Assembly (NCBI RefSeq): GCF_000003605.2
Contig: NW_003143302.1
Coordinates: 205,051-238,818 of the forward strand
Source: Saccoglossus kowalevskii
Lineage: Eukaryota; Hemichordata; Enteropneusta; Harrimaniidae
Direction: 5' to 3'
DNA length: 33,768 nucleotides
Shown here piece after piece: positions 1 through 14,600 of the stretch. The notes below the pieces were generated by a model, which was given only the letters and a program-made list of their open reading frames with translations, had not been told where the DNA came from and ran no database searches. Made by a program: the position numbers and the translations under genes. Every line of letters starts with the position of its first letter. Within the stretch, counting starts at the first letter, position 1.

Positions 1-1727
1 ACTCTCGTGCGTCGTTTCCAATCGGAAGTTTTCAATTTTATACTGTATGTAATAGTGTCTGTGCGTCCCCAAATTGCATTTGCATATATTTGTTCAAAGA
101 AAATGTTTTGCAAAATAATCGATATAGCTTTGTTACACTATACAAGCAATCAAACTATTATGTTACAATACTACAACCAGTACTGAATAATCATGAAGCA
201 ATCATAATGCTTAAAAAAAGTATCATACACGGCGGTAAGGCAACAATTATGGCAGTGTTACTTTTAACGAATACTAGTAGCCACTAAATTCTTGATTAAA
301 CTTCTTTAATGATCTCAAATTTTATCAATATAAAATTATTTTTATACTAATAGAGGTCATTCACGATGTGTGAACAGAGGTTAAAATTTGCATATATTAA
401 AAAACAAACATGTAAATTATGATGAAGATCGCTAATAATAGTCTAGTTGACTATTATTAAGACAAATTTATTTTTATTTATTTAATTAATTTTATTAAAC
501 TCTTTATACTGTAGAGTACACTTCCTGAAATTTATTTTATGAGAACAATAGCAACAAATTTCAAAAGATCAACGCATTACGAAATATATATTCAGATTTT
601 AATAGCATATATTCCATTCGAACATAGAAGCATTGTCACCCTTTTTCAGTAGAAACTTCGTGCAAAATTGTTGACAGGATTCACCGACTGCCTCAAAAGT
701 ATGTGATTTTTCGAAAAACACATTTATAGAAAGAAAGATAGAAAATCTTTCTGACGATAAAATGACTCTTGGGCAGTACTCATATTTATACGTAAACCTC
801 TCCCAGAACGCGTAAATTGTATTTTCAATAACCAGGGGATTGCCAACACAGTCATTGCTGTAATTATTGTTTCATCTTTTTGTCAAAACTCAACAGCTAA
901 AACACGTACAACACGTATCAATTCTGACAATTGTACGTGTATCTATCGGGCGCGTAATGTATAACAATGTTAATATGTTAATTTGTAACTTGCATTGGCG
1001 ATTACGGACACGTGGTTTATCTGTCATCGGCCACAAATTATTCGTTATTTGATATTACTGACGTTATTGCCCCTCATTTAGTAAATTACATTTGTGAGTG
1101 ATATATATAGGGAAAACTCCCAGCTGATTGAGCTGGTATAATGACTTACCAAACTACACAGGGTTAACTAGTACAATTATTAGACGACGAGCGCGATGAA
1201 GAACTAATTCATAAGAATATCACAAGAATTGAAAGTTGCTATATGTGCACATCAATTTTCGCGTGATTCAGAATTTGGTGTAATTTTAGTGTCTGTGATT
1301 CGCCCTGGATTAATCAATCAGAAACAGAACACACCTGCTCCAAACCGTCAACTGGTTGGCTCAAGCATGGCTCAACAGGTGTTTTCAATGTTTGCGAGCC
1401 AATAGAATTCAGTGTCACGTTTACTTTGTTGTCAAGAATGGAAACTTGATGGGAACACAATTTTACAAAGACACGTGTTGTTGACACCCGGAGCGTTTTA
1501 TTGCCACTTCAGCGTTCACCTCCAAGTTTCCGCGTCACTTATTGAGTTTGACGTGTGCATAATTAATGACTGAGTGAACATAAACGTATTCTCGTTTCTT
1601 GATTTAAAGAAAGAAACAATATTCGAGACCTCAAATGCGTCTGTCTCACATTTGAACAGCACCCGTTTTAACTAAACTGGCTCACTGCATTATCAGAGAA
1701 GAACATAATAAAGCGCTAGTACAGACC
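1..1727. other. 5' flank of the TRPV-like gene
   Basis: No coding region is supported here. The open frames are short, AT-rich and without recognisable domains. The stretch just upstream of 1728 should hold the channel gene's promoter and 5' UTR. An in-frame stop lies near 1650 and no ATG occurs between it and 1728. A TATA-like run (tatatatag) lies near 1103, but it is too far upstream and the DNA too AT-rich for it to count as evidence. Confidence 0.5.
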
Positions 1728-1957
1728 ATGTCAACAAGGCTGAATACAATACAGATGCAGAGTTTAGATGGAACCTCGCAAGAAATGTCATCATTCGACT
1801 ACGCCGGTTACAATGTTGATGAAAACGATGGCACACCCCCACTCGATGGTAAAGTAGTCGTACAAGACGCCCAATACTTGGATGAACTCTACATCAGTGC
1901 CACGCGCCGACCAACCAGTCTGTGTGGCCACCTACGTCAATTTACTCTGCATAACAG
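1728..1957 (+). CDS. TRPV-like exon 1: start and N-terminal tail
   Basis: Encodes residues 1-76 plus two bases of codon 77. It begins MSTRLNTIQ and forms an acidic, probably disordered cytosolic tail before the ankyrin domain. The donor is cag|gtaagc. The two leftover bases (ag) join the first base of the exon at 11068 to make an Arg codon, which confirms the 9.1-kb intron. Confidence 0.88.
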
Positions 1958-4900
1958 GTAAGCCTATTTCTATCTTCTCCTGGAATTATTGATGCTGCTT
2001 ATGAAAAATAAACCGACACGTGGCCAACCATAATGGCGTACTCCCGCCGGCAGTTACGGTACTTTCACATGTAATGAAGATTGTCTTTCTTTGAATCAGT
2101 GGATTTTTTGGCAATTCTTATAATAAATTAAATGAAATCCTTGGCTGTCATTCGACTTGCTGGTAGTATTAACACACTATACCACATTATGTATAACACC
2201 ATATTGAATACATTGTAAAACCTGGCGAGCATCTTGGCTATTTCACAAATATTGTTTTCTGTGAGCGATTCGGTTATAAATTCTCCAAATTAGTGTACAA
2301 TGGCAACTCTTTATATACTTTGCGTGGGTATGCTAGCTTATATACATTACTGATTACCCATAGTCGTTAGTCTATTAACACTTGTGCTATTCTCTGGAAT
2401 ACCGCGAAAAATACCATGAATAAAAATTTGATTAAAAATGCGACCTTGTTTTGAAAATAAAGGCACGACATAATGCACATTTGTTCATTTCGAGAATAGT
2501 TTTCAATTTTAATAAACATTCTGGAACTTCAAACGAAAGTAATTATTGACTATTAAATCTACCAACATGACTACGCGTTATATTTATTCCATTCCACAGC
2601 AAGTCTGTGGTGAAATTCAGCCCCCAACGACAGGAATAAATAACACTTTCGTTTTTTGTTTTGCATTTTGCATGTAATGTAAATCCTGTCTATTAATTAT
2701 GGCCAGTATTTAAATGAGTTGAGACAAATACTACATGAATAGAAATGGAACACATTTTCGGAAATACCAACCCCCATTCCCTATTAGTACTGTGACGATT
2801 AAATTTAAAATAAATGAAATTGTTTAAAATAAGATAGATATGTAATTATTCCAGTGTAATCAGTCGTTATTACGAACCGTTTAAGTACACACACTTAAAC
2901 TAATGCGACTTGAGCTTAAATGTATATAACCTGGTGTTAACTGTAAATACTACATTAATCAATTTGTCAAGGCTTATAATAACTAATCGGCCGGGGTTCT
3001 AATTGCCATGACAACTGAACACCAAACAACGTGTGCAAAATATGTACACGCTCATGTATGTAATATGAACTGTGATACATAACTGCGGTTATTAATAATT
3101 AAGTAATAACATTTATGAATACAAGTTGTTTTATTTATGTTTATTCACACGATTGGTTATAAATACAATGTATTCTGAAAAGACGTGACTGCAGCGCAAT
3201 AATGTGAATGTGTGTGTAGTGCACACGTCACCAATTCTGAATTTAATAGTGGTTGGCGAGTTTTCCAATCTGACGGAGTTAAATGCGCATGCGTCTCATG
3301 GTTTGTTATTTGTGTCTTCATTTAAATCAAAGACAAATTGTGTATTAGGCAAAATCAACTTAACAAACTCGAACGTACTACTACACTATCTATAGAGTGT
3401 CATTTGATCATGTACAGTAAAGGCGGCAGCCGTAGCTTCCGAGCTGTGCTTAAGAATTGCAATTGCTTCGTGTCTGCTGATTCTTTACTTAGCGGGGTTG
3501 AGAGAGGGGTGTATAACGGAATATCGCAAACAAACTTGAATAAGTAGGAAGTGCCAAAAGTCATTATTCTAAATTAGTAGGCGTATGCGCTCGACTCAAT
3601 TATACTGTCTAAAATGTATTTTTGTAGTATTCTGACGCGCGACGATTTATATAAACCGAATGACAATGTAGTAGTCACGGTCTTGGTGGACTGTTTCTAT
3701 TGACTTCTGCTTAAACAACACGAACTGCAATATTTACATGAAATTCCGACCAGTATGCACGTCTTAGTTTCTGGTAGGAAATTTCAGAGTGATCAGAGTT
3801 GTTGTATTTAAAACTGCACGACTATCCCTCGATGTACATTATAATGTGACTTCTTTAGTTGTGAGCCTTTTGCAACACACCGGGGAGGGTACTGTGAGCA
3901 TGCGCAGTTCGAATTGGTGATGGGCATAGAAGTTTTGTTATATTCTATCAATTGTATGTGGTGTTTGAAATTTGTACATTTTATATTTAGAGATTCTGAA
4001 TAGCTTGACTGTATGTCTGCAATACAGGTACTGCAATTTGCTAGGCGAGGTGACCGGAATTTACACGGTTTTATGCACGAGCTTAAATCTTGCAAGCTAT
4101 AAGAGGCATTACGTATATTGCAGGAGAAATATATAGAATGATTAGTCTGACAACACAGAATATTTTTTTTTCCGGATTTGTAAAAGGGTTTGATGATGGG
4201 CTGTGGGATTAGTTCATTTTAGCCTCAAGTTACAGATCCGCTATTTTATATGCGAGAGTTGTGCGTCTATTTTTTGGATTGTGAAGTGAGGACGATGGTT
4301 CAGAGTGTCGACCCGATTGATGCATTTCAGCTCGGTAATTATAGGTAATATCCGTTCACTGCAAGATCTCGCGTAATGCGTGAAAAGCGCGGAAAAGTAC
4401 GTCTGCTGTAAAAATCGAATTATTTGATTTCGAACCTGATTTTTTTTTACATTTCAATGTCGAAATCCCAAGCCTCCAGAGAGGAGTATGGTGCCAAGAT
4501 ACACTCACTGCACGCCAATGTGCATAGGACATTATTAAGCGTGGAAAAAATTGTTTCGTGTCAGTCGAATTACACGCGATTTTTGACATAACGCGGGATC
4601 ACGCAGTGAACGGAGAATGATCCATTGGTAAAACAAAGATTGATCGCAAATAAAAATGAACCGTTTTTAACCAGTCTATGCAAGCCTACGAGTCATCATT
4701 GATACACACGGGAGAACATGACGACGTCGCTTATTCTCCATTTATTGGTATGTGACTTTTACGTATGACGATCAAATCGAATCCCATCTTGACCAATATT
4801 TCCGTCTTCCGTTCGCCTCTTCGTTGAAAGCAACTTTCTGGCGTTTTGAAATGAAACAACGCGGCGTCGAGTAAATGACCGGGCGCCCTCTCACGAAACT

Positions 4901-7900
4901 TAATAGCACTAGAGAGGTAGTCGAGTAGGACTTTCCCGAGCTCCGAATCTTCATCAAATACCTCAGTAATGTTGGCAGTTACTGGGATGTTGATACGTGT
5001 GTAGCGTATGTTGTGCTTATCCAATATCTCTGTCACGTCCGATGCCCTGCGCGAGAAACGACCAGAACTGAACTTTTCTAGCAGCCTAGCTCTTGCGTTG
5101 CTATCTGAGAGAATAGAAAAAAACAAATGCACGAATAAACATGGACTCCATAATAGTGATACAATTTCTGATCAAAGGACTATGCAAGCTCTTCAAGTTC
5201 GCTGAGATTCTCAACCAATTAAAAACAGTTTACAACACGAAGATTGATTGGTAGTGTAATTTGCATTTAATTCCAACTGAATTGAAGTTAAGACACACTG
5301 TGTTTTAATATACACAAGGAGGGTATACATGTAGTTAGACATTTGAATACCCCAAAAATTCTCCGTCCAATCAACAGTAATTCAAAATTGTCATATCCCA
5401 AGTCAATGTGCAGAGCGATCAACTAAGCCAACAAAGTTCTAAACAAAACCAGTTATTGCGGAGAGTGAAAGCCCGAGATTTGCAATATGCGTGATTTTAA
5501 ATAAGATAATATAACTGTTGTTAATTGTCGAATACGGCACGCCACACCTGACAGTAAAAGGTGCAAAATGGCCGTCGAGATCTCGTTAAGAACGAAAGCC
5601 ACGAAATTAGTTTTCTGAAGTCAACTGTTCCAACTACCATGGTTAAATAAGTCATAAGCTTAGAGTCGATGCGATGATTGAAGAGATCAGAACAAAAGTC
5701 AACTAGATCTGGGCGGACAAATTGTTTTACTAGTAGTGAACATGCTATAAACCGGACAATTTCGCAACTGACATTTTGATCGTTCACAAACCATATTCGT
5801 TCAAAAAAATGAACAGTCTACGACAGTGCGCTTTGTGTATTACTGGTAAATACCGCCAGTCCAATGCGCTTGCTGATGTTCCCGTGTCTTGAGACCAATA
5901 CAATTGTACGTGTCGTGTGCTTCAAATAGAACTATTATAACTCAAAAACAATTAATTAATTGATTATACTCGCCTGAGTTGACGGACATCAAAAGCAGTC
6001 CACCTGGCTTCAATGCATGCATGTAGTGGAACAGGATTGTGTTTTCAAGATCCCGCACGTAGTAGATTGATTGAATCAGATGCACGACATGGAACTTCGA
6101 ATCACAATGAATGCCGTGCTCGTATGTGCCCTGTAAAGAGAAACACATAAAAATAACTTGAATGAAATCACTGAGAGTTTGAGCAGGATGAATAGACCAA
6201 CTGTGCATCTTTGACAGAGCGCACGTCTTTCGTAGCGTGCATTCACGAATTGAGAACTCGACATTAAACATGTATTGCACTATGCTTGTACATTTCACAA
6301 AATCACCGATAAATGCGATTAACATGAATAAATTACAGTTGCTACGTTACGTAGTATAGGCGCTTTTGGTATACCCCGGTAGTACGTTACGTAACTGTTT
6401 GGATGCGTCAGTCTGGCTAATAACCCCTGTTTAAGGAACAGTATTTGTTTTATTTGTTGAGAGTTAGAGCTGAAACCCGCCACTCGCATCCAGGTGCATT
6501 TTATCATATGGCTGGTTCAGGTTTCCAGAGATTTTAGTCCTGTTATTATTTTTGTTTTTGCACGTTTTTTCCCTCACGGGTATCATAATTATCAGGTTTA
6601 GCACTTATATTTCCGTCTACAGATTTGTGAATAAATCACGAGCCTCCGTTCGTGGCAGCGTGGTCCCACTCTTATAAACGGCGTACTTGGTGTTATTTAT
6701 GATATAGTAGAAAAAACCACTTTGCATTCACAATCATCTGCCGGAATTTAAAGGGCGGCAGTCGTCGTGCCGCGTCCTGTTCGATATTGGACTCGTAGCG
6801 ACGTATACAACGCGTGTAAAATACACTGTTTGTTTACATGAAATTCGAACACGCGCTGCGCGACGACCACCGCGCTTTAAATGTGTTCGTCTATAAAACA
6901 GGTTACCACTAATGCTATATTGCTATTTAATTTAATTTTCCCTTCACACACCGTTCTTGCCGTTCATTTGAAAATGCTTCTTTCCGTACCATCAACTTGA
7001 GAATAACGATATAGTATTATGAATTAATTATGCATAATAAGATAGCGTTACTGCGCATGGCAAAAAAGGTTTATTGACTACATGTAATAGAGAAATTCGT
7101 TCTAATCACGTGTTTGAGTATCAAGAAGTGAAAGTACGGGGAATAAAGATAACTAAATATTGTTTGACCTTGTATTCATCTGGGGTTAAGGTGCTCCATT
7201 CCATGTTTATTTCAACAGCCCGCTTCTTGCCGAGCAACGCTTTGTACCGTTCGTACAGCTGTGACACATCTTCCATGGGTTCGACAAACTGACAGTACAC
7301 TGATCGGCTTTTCATCTCTGGTTTGAGTGTTGCAACCCATTCACGGACGCATCGAAGTATGGTCGTGTCTATTACCTCTAAAAATCACAAGAACAGTGAA
7401 TACATGTCATAACTGACTACTAAAATCAAAACAAGTCGAACATTGCATATTCTTGTTTGTGATGCGTTTAATACTCGTTTAGCTGACTTGCATTAATTCA
7501 TTCATTGTATTTAAATTGCAAAACCTCTTCCAATAGGGAAAACATAATTTTTTTAATAAATATAGACCGAATAAACGTATTATACCAAGGCTGAACAATT
7601 GATATATTGTATATTGCCAGCTGCAAAATTCAACGGGGCCACGAAAATCACGATTTTCGTAATTATCGTTTCTCCTGTGCCACAATCGGAGCCTGAAGCA
7701 CTTCCTCCACACATCTAATTTACATACATTATGATCACCAGACAATTGGCGTACGCAGGAAACGGAAACCGGTCAAATATAAAATGGATGACTAATGCTT
7801 CAATGCGCTGGGCGCCCTTTCGCAGTACTCATTCCAATTACATCGCAATTGATTGTAGACGGACGCAATTAAGGAAATTTCAGCACCTGCTATTCCTTAA

Positions 7901-10900
7901 TGACGACCGTTAGAAGAATATTAAATTCCAATTCTTATCATGCTACGTGTGATGTATGCATTTGCGTATTTCGGTATGCTTCAATTAAATATTACGATAC
8001 CCATAACTAGTTATTTTTCTTGATTAAATTGATTAAAAAGATGTCGTCTCTGAAGAATTTGTCAACAACTGATTTTATATAGCTACATTATAATGTCATC
8101 TTCTCGAAGGAAATGGATGATTTAAAAATGTCGTTTGATTACATATTGCATATCTGCATTCCAGGTTGTATTAATTCGTGTTTTTACAACAATTACAATA
8201 AAATTAACATTTTTACTATTTTTACTATTACACTTTGAAAGATGCAATATGGATGAATGAATACATTGGATTATGTTTTACCGTGAACTTAAAACATTGC
8301 TCTTGTTCGACGAAACCGTGTAATTCTCTAACTAGGCAAAGTGCGTTGATTGTTCTGTTATCACAAAATCAATTACTGCGCATGCGTATTAATGTTTTTA
8401 TCAAACGAATATGAATACGCAATGTAAACGCATTTTTTACTTTATGGTAAATAATATTCAAATTACTATCAATATGCAGTAGCAAACAACAAAATTGAAA
8501 ACAAATATCGTACCCTTCAACAATTGAAACATACTGATCAATACATGAAGAAAACGCGCATATCGAAATGTATTTAAGTGTTGGCCCTAAATCTGAATAT
8601 TAATGAAACTCGGTTCTGTTTATATTATCTGTTTCCGTAACGTTTAATTTATTTATATACATTGTTTCATTAGAGCATGACATTAAGCTAAATCGTTTTT
8701 AACTAAGAATGCTTAATTAATTACTCCTAAAAAAAAGAGGCGCCTGCCATTTGTGTACTACAATAGTTCATTAAAGAAATTCTACAAAATAAACTCGCTA
8801 TGTCTATAATTCTAACGTTGCATATCGTACAGCTCTCTTTGTTTGGAACCTAATTTCGCATTTTTAAATCTGACTAATTTTGTTCTGTGTTTTATCAACC
8901 TACCATTTCCCGGACCCACAGCCAATACACGTACACATTCCTCTTTCGGTGACAACGTCTGTAGCACGGCCGGTAGTTCTTCATCCAGCCAATACGCCAT
9001 AGTCTCGCAGTGGTTCGAGATCTCGTAATACTTCTTGATGGCGTAGTACGAATAGACGCTGATTCGACCCACTGAGTCTCGGGAACCATTGATAGAGGTA
9101 GCGTTTTCTTGGAGAGATAAAAAACGTGGTAATAACCATATCTACGTTAATTACTTAGTATGTCAAAATGCGATATTTATATAAATGTGCAGGTGACGTA
9201 CCTGCCGATATATAGTACTGATTTTGTAGCGGCGCGAGCAAATTAGATGGAAGTGTGTGCAGGTGATGACGTTTTATTTCACCAAACCTGAGAAAAATGA
9301 TGTATTCGCTCTGACATTATAATTTTTGTTTTTTTAATTTACTACATCATGTTCACGTATTTACCACTTCACACATTACTATTTCAAAATGACACTACCA
9401 GCCTACCATTAGCCATCTTCATGTGAACTTGACCACGATGCAAACAATTAAATGAAATATTCACTTTGCTATGTACATCTCATTCTAAAAATAGCGACAG
9501 TGTAAACCACTTGATTGGTCATCCATCCCTTTTTTTTCAAAGCACAATTAGCAGCGACGAATTTACTCATACATAACGTTCCGAAATTGTGAATTTAGCG
9601 TATGCACAACGTTTACAAATACATCTAGAGTTAGTCAGGACGATGGACTGTATACTTACTTCCATCCATGCCGAGCAGCGGAACCTCTTTTCTCAGCACT
9701 TTGTGGTAAATGGCCAAGTCAGTGGTGCTGGCTACAAACGGAACAGGTTTGAGCTGCACGAATCGTGAAGTGTTGTATGACATCAGACAAATTGTCGCTA
9801 GGGAACACAACAGTAGATAACGTTCCAGTGTTGAAATATGCAAATTAATATAAATGGATGAGTATACTTATAACATATGATATGTATGTGACGTTGTAGT
9901 GAGCATGCGCACTGATCGCGCAACGATTAATTAATATATATATTGTTCCTGAATGTCAGCAAATTATTCGGTTCAGTACAATCGATGTCGACATTCATTG
10001 GGGGTAATATAACCTTTTATAAATGAACTGTGACCTACAGTCTGATATATAAACTATACTCCACTGGCCTGTCGTAAAATGCCTACCAGTGCATAACCAA
10101 ACGAATAATTAATATAACAACGTTGTCCATAAGTAGTCAGATTATCAGGAACACGTGCATGTATATTTAATAACGGCAGCGAACAACGCGGCCATTTTAT
10201 TTTCGGGGAGGAACGGCCGGCAGTCACTGCGCATGCGCACTCGACGTAGACAAGTGCGACAACCTATATTGCAGGATTACGGGAATACTTCTTTTCACTT
10301 GAATTTATTTTTGCTGAATTAATAAATGTGAAAATAAAATCCAGCGAAAGTATCTTTTTTTTCATAAATTTTACATTCAACTTATTCAAAATAAACTTCA
10401 TACAAAAGACAGCCAAAATGTCTGTTTCAGCCAAAATACTGCTAGGTGAAATAAAATATTTAATAGTATTCCTGATATTACTCATACACAAGAGTACGTA
10501 AAGCAATTAAATATTCATTTGAAAGCGATGCTAAATTTCAGAAATTTTTCCTTTTACGCATTAATTAAAATCCTCGAGACCGTGTTCTGCTTTCCTCTGT
10601 ATTGCGGATGCGTCAGTAAATCATCGCTAATGTTCATACAGGCGCCTTTATCTGTGCGGCATTGTATAATGCAGCTCTGAGGTGAGAGATCGTTACATCT
10701 GTCATCCCATATTTAATCGTTATTAGCGTAAATTATATACTACGGAAAATGTCTGTCTTTTTAATATACAATAGGTTTTACACGCTTTGTGTGTATTGTC
10801 GATGAGAATGGTTTCATTTATCGCGTGTGTCATACTATAAAACTCGTGAAAATCCACAATATAATTTATCTTATTCCCCGCAGTAGTATTTCCGACAAGT

Positions 10901-11567
10901 CAACATTTGTATCAATGCGTCTTTCCGACAGGTTGCGCGCCCTCTAGGGACAAAGCATCTCCGTGGCAACCATTGTTTACGTCCATTAACGTATTCTGAC
11001 GTCTCGGAAGCGCGTCGTCGTTAGATGTCGCTAGTTATCGGAAACACGTTTTGCATTTTCATTGTAGGGTCGATATCTCTCTTCTCTTCGAAGCTATAAG
11101 CGAAGGAAGTTTAGAAGCTGTAAAGCGGTTGCTACTATCAAATAGAATTGACTTGTGTACTAGAGGTATGTTAACCTGTACATTTATTTGTCTGTTCCGC
11201 GCAATGGTAGCACTCACTATAGCACAGTCCATCTAGAGGGACTGTGATTATGGTAATACAACATTTCTTCTCGGCATAGCGCTTGTGGTGATTATGTTAT
11301 TATATATGTGTCATGATGTTGTTCATAACACGCGTGATTACCTACTTTCCTGTTGCCAGGGCCACATGGCGAGAGTGTTCTTCACCATGCACTATTAGTC
11401 GACAGAGATGACATCGCTTTATTTCTCGCCGACTGTGACAGGAGACTGGTCAATATGGAAATGACATCTTCACTGTATCTGGGTAAATGTGTAATATTAC
11501 TAGTAGTCGATTTTATTCACTTTGCTCCAATTGGGGTCTAATTGTAAATTTAATCCACTATATTATG

Positions 11568-11603
<36 letters not shown>

Positions 11604-14600
11604 GCACGCTTAGAGCCGAGAACCAACTCTCGTGCCTGGTGGCTACAGAAGATTAGGTCGCGTATATACCTCGTATATTATTACCTTCGGTTGGTCACTC
11701 GATTTGAGCTAATAAACGGCAAAACTGAAAATCGACAAATATTATCTGAATAATGATAACATAACTGCACCTGCTCTGACAATGCCACGCGATTTGAGCT
11801 TTAGATCGACGAAAACAAACATAGCTCTCGACAGGGGGCGCCCCCTCACTCGGCCTTGTCGGACGAACAATGCTCTAAAATGTAACTGTTGTTGAACGGC
11901 CGTTTCTTGTAGGGGAATCCCCTGTACACATTGCCATTATGAACAATAATGAAACTATGGTGGAGGAGTTGATCAATCGAGGCGCAGATGTCCAGAAACC
12001 GAGAGCTTGTGGGACATTCTTTTTACCCGGAAAGGATTGCAAATGTTACTACGGTAGAGTAATTCCCAACGGATATTTATCGTTGTTCATATCCATGCGA
12101 CTGTTGTATCTTACAAATATATTCATGGGGATAATTTAATTACCTCGGTATACTGTTAATATATTGCATATATATATTTAAAGCCGTGTCGCTTTCGTGT
12201 CTTGGTTAGAAGAGTGTGGTATGTATTATAGCGACCGCCAAACATTATTTCAGCATACTACTGCCAGACCACAACAACACATCATACATATTGACTTTTA
12301 TCCCATTTAGGCGAATACCCGTTATCGTTTGCAGTCTGCCAAGGCCTCAAGAAAACAGTGGAGCTTCTGGTACAGCGTGGGGCCTCACTGAGGGCGAGGG
12401 ATCGTTTCGGTAACACGCCCGTCCACATGTTGACGACTATCGCAAACACAAAAAGAGCGAAAGAAATGTACGACTTCATAATGAATATGGACGCCGAAGG
12501 GAGAATGTCTCTAAGTCATTTGCGAAATGGTATGGGAATGACTCCTATGTCATTAGCTGTGAAAAAAAGAAACATCGAGGTGAGGAAACCGGTTGCCATG
12601 AGTGACCAACACCCAAGTAATACTCGGATCCATTATCCTATTAGAACATTATTTGAGTATGTCGACAGATAAAATACTAAAACATACTGTAATAATGTAC
12701 TCTGGACTCTGGACGTTCACAAAATAGCACTGCAGTTTAAGTATGCCAGTGCGTTACTATATAATACAAGTTCCTTATTTACTGAAAATGTTATTAGATA
12801 GTATATACCCTGAATAGCTATCAGTCACGTCTTCATATTAAAAGATATGTTTATGTATAACACGTGAATTTGTCACGTAATTCGTTTATTCTTTTTCCCG
12901 AATAGATTTTTGAGCATATGATGAGCAGAAAAAGAACATTCCTATGGAATTATGGGACGACAACTTGCTATGCCTATGATTTAGAAGAGGTCGACACGTT
13001 GCAAAATAACTCTATCATCAAGGACATTGCATCGAACCTTCGTAACGATTTTAGGCTTGTGAGCTACTTATTTTGAATATCAATATCAAAAATCAATTAA
13101 CGTAAATTAACCATAGATTCTTAATTGATTCTAGAATGTTAGATACATTTATGGGCACGGACTGTGGAGAAGATAGCTTGGATTATCGGGGACACAAATA
13201 TATATTTTAAAATTTAAATAATTTTTTGCGATACTGCCCATTACGATTGTACAGTACCGGGACGTGTGCGTTACAGATATGTGTCGACTAAATGTTAGGT
13301 GTATATAGATGAAATTAAAGTTTTAGATAATACTATATTTCAGTTGATTCACATGAATAGTTTATTTGTACATTTAAATATATCTTTAAGAAATTTTTTG
13401 TAACTGTTCTAATTACAGTTCAGCGCTTTTGTGAATGTGAGCCCATTAAAAGAGCTGTTGGAATGGAAGCGCTCCAGGTATATTCAAAAGTGGTGGCTAT
13501 TTTCCACTGTAATGTACTTGATTTATGTGGTTATCCTCACCGCCGTGTTGTATAACCAGCCAATGACGCCCGTGTACCACGTCAATGCCAGCTCGTCGTC
13601 CCAAGCACTCAAGATGGAATCAGTATCAGTACAAGTAAGTTAAAATTTCGTTTTGATGAGTAGTGCGCAAGATGGTGATATGAAGCGGGATATTCACATG
13701 CTGCTTTTCTTTATTTTAGGATGCCTATGAAACCACCAGCGACTATGTGCGCATGAGTGGGGAAATTTTTGTTATTCTTGCGACGCTTGTCATGACGACG
13801 TTTGAGGTAGGTGCGAACTTAGCTACATAGGTAAACATTGCTACTCGTACGTTATCAACAAGTACGTTTAACCTGATTTGCTGTCTTGAGCAATCGTACC
13901 TAGTAAGAATGTATTGGGATTTAGTTTTTTTTTTCCAAACTTTTTCCCCCACAAGTCCACACTTTTTTCTTGTCTTTATGGAGATTGTGAACCGTTACGG
14001 TTTTATTCATAGTTAGTGTGTGATCGCTACAGATAACCGTATTTAATTTGTAAACAAACATTGCATTCTGTATATACCTTGAAAACTATCATTGTAAATC
14101 GAACCTTACACATTGGTTAAAACCATGTAGCTTTAATAAAGGTGCAACATCTGGAGTCTTCAATGTCAGGGCTTGAGTCCAATATAAGTACAACAGGTAG
14201 ACACTTTAACTAATGTTTCTTTGCGGACTATTATTTAATGAGCTTAAATATATCTTCGACCTCTTGCAATTACAAGCCACTGACCAAGACATTGTGTCGA
14301 TTACCTATATATACAAGAAAATTCTTCTCGGGTGCGTATCTAAAAATGGCTACGACTTGTATTCTATGAAAGCGACACAATTGATCTAGTTATAAATCTT
14401 TGCTTTCCTTGTACATAGTCAGGGATTTCAAAAACACATGAAATTGGCTGCACCCCACAGACAACAAAGATCTGTGATGTTTTTTGCTAAAAAGAAAACC
14501 AAATATAATAATGACGTCACTTTAAATTATGGACAATTATGGATGATTCTCAGTAAATCAGAATCATCAACAAAGTGGGCAAATTAAAGCTCTTATGTAA

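Larger units (their letters stand above)
9844..11067. other. TRPV intron 1, 3' part, upstream of the nested gene
   Basis: Apart from the possible promoter motifs and a CTCF-like site near 10934, no gene is seen. An 80-codon - strand open frame at 10506-10264 is low-complexity (Lys, Asn, Ile, Phe) and has no domain. Confidence 0.5.

Noticed and set aside
5521-5787. 88-codon open frame on the - strand in the HNMT-like intron 4
   Set aside because: No domain, and inserting it would break the exon 4 to exon 5 join, which is supported by homology on both sides.
10264-10506. 80-codon - strand frame upstream of the nested gene
   Set aside because: Lys/Asn/Ile-rich, no acceptor-donor arrangement linking it to HNMT-like exon 1, no domain.
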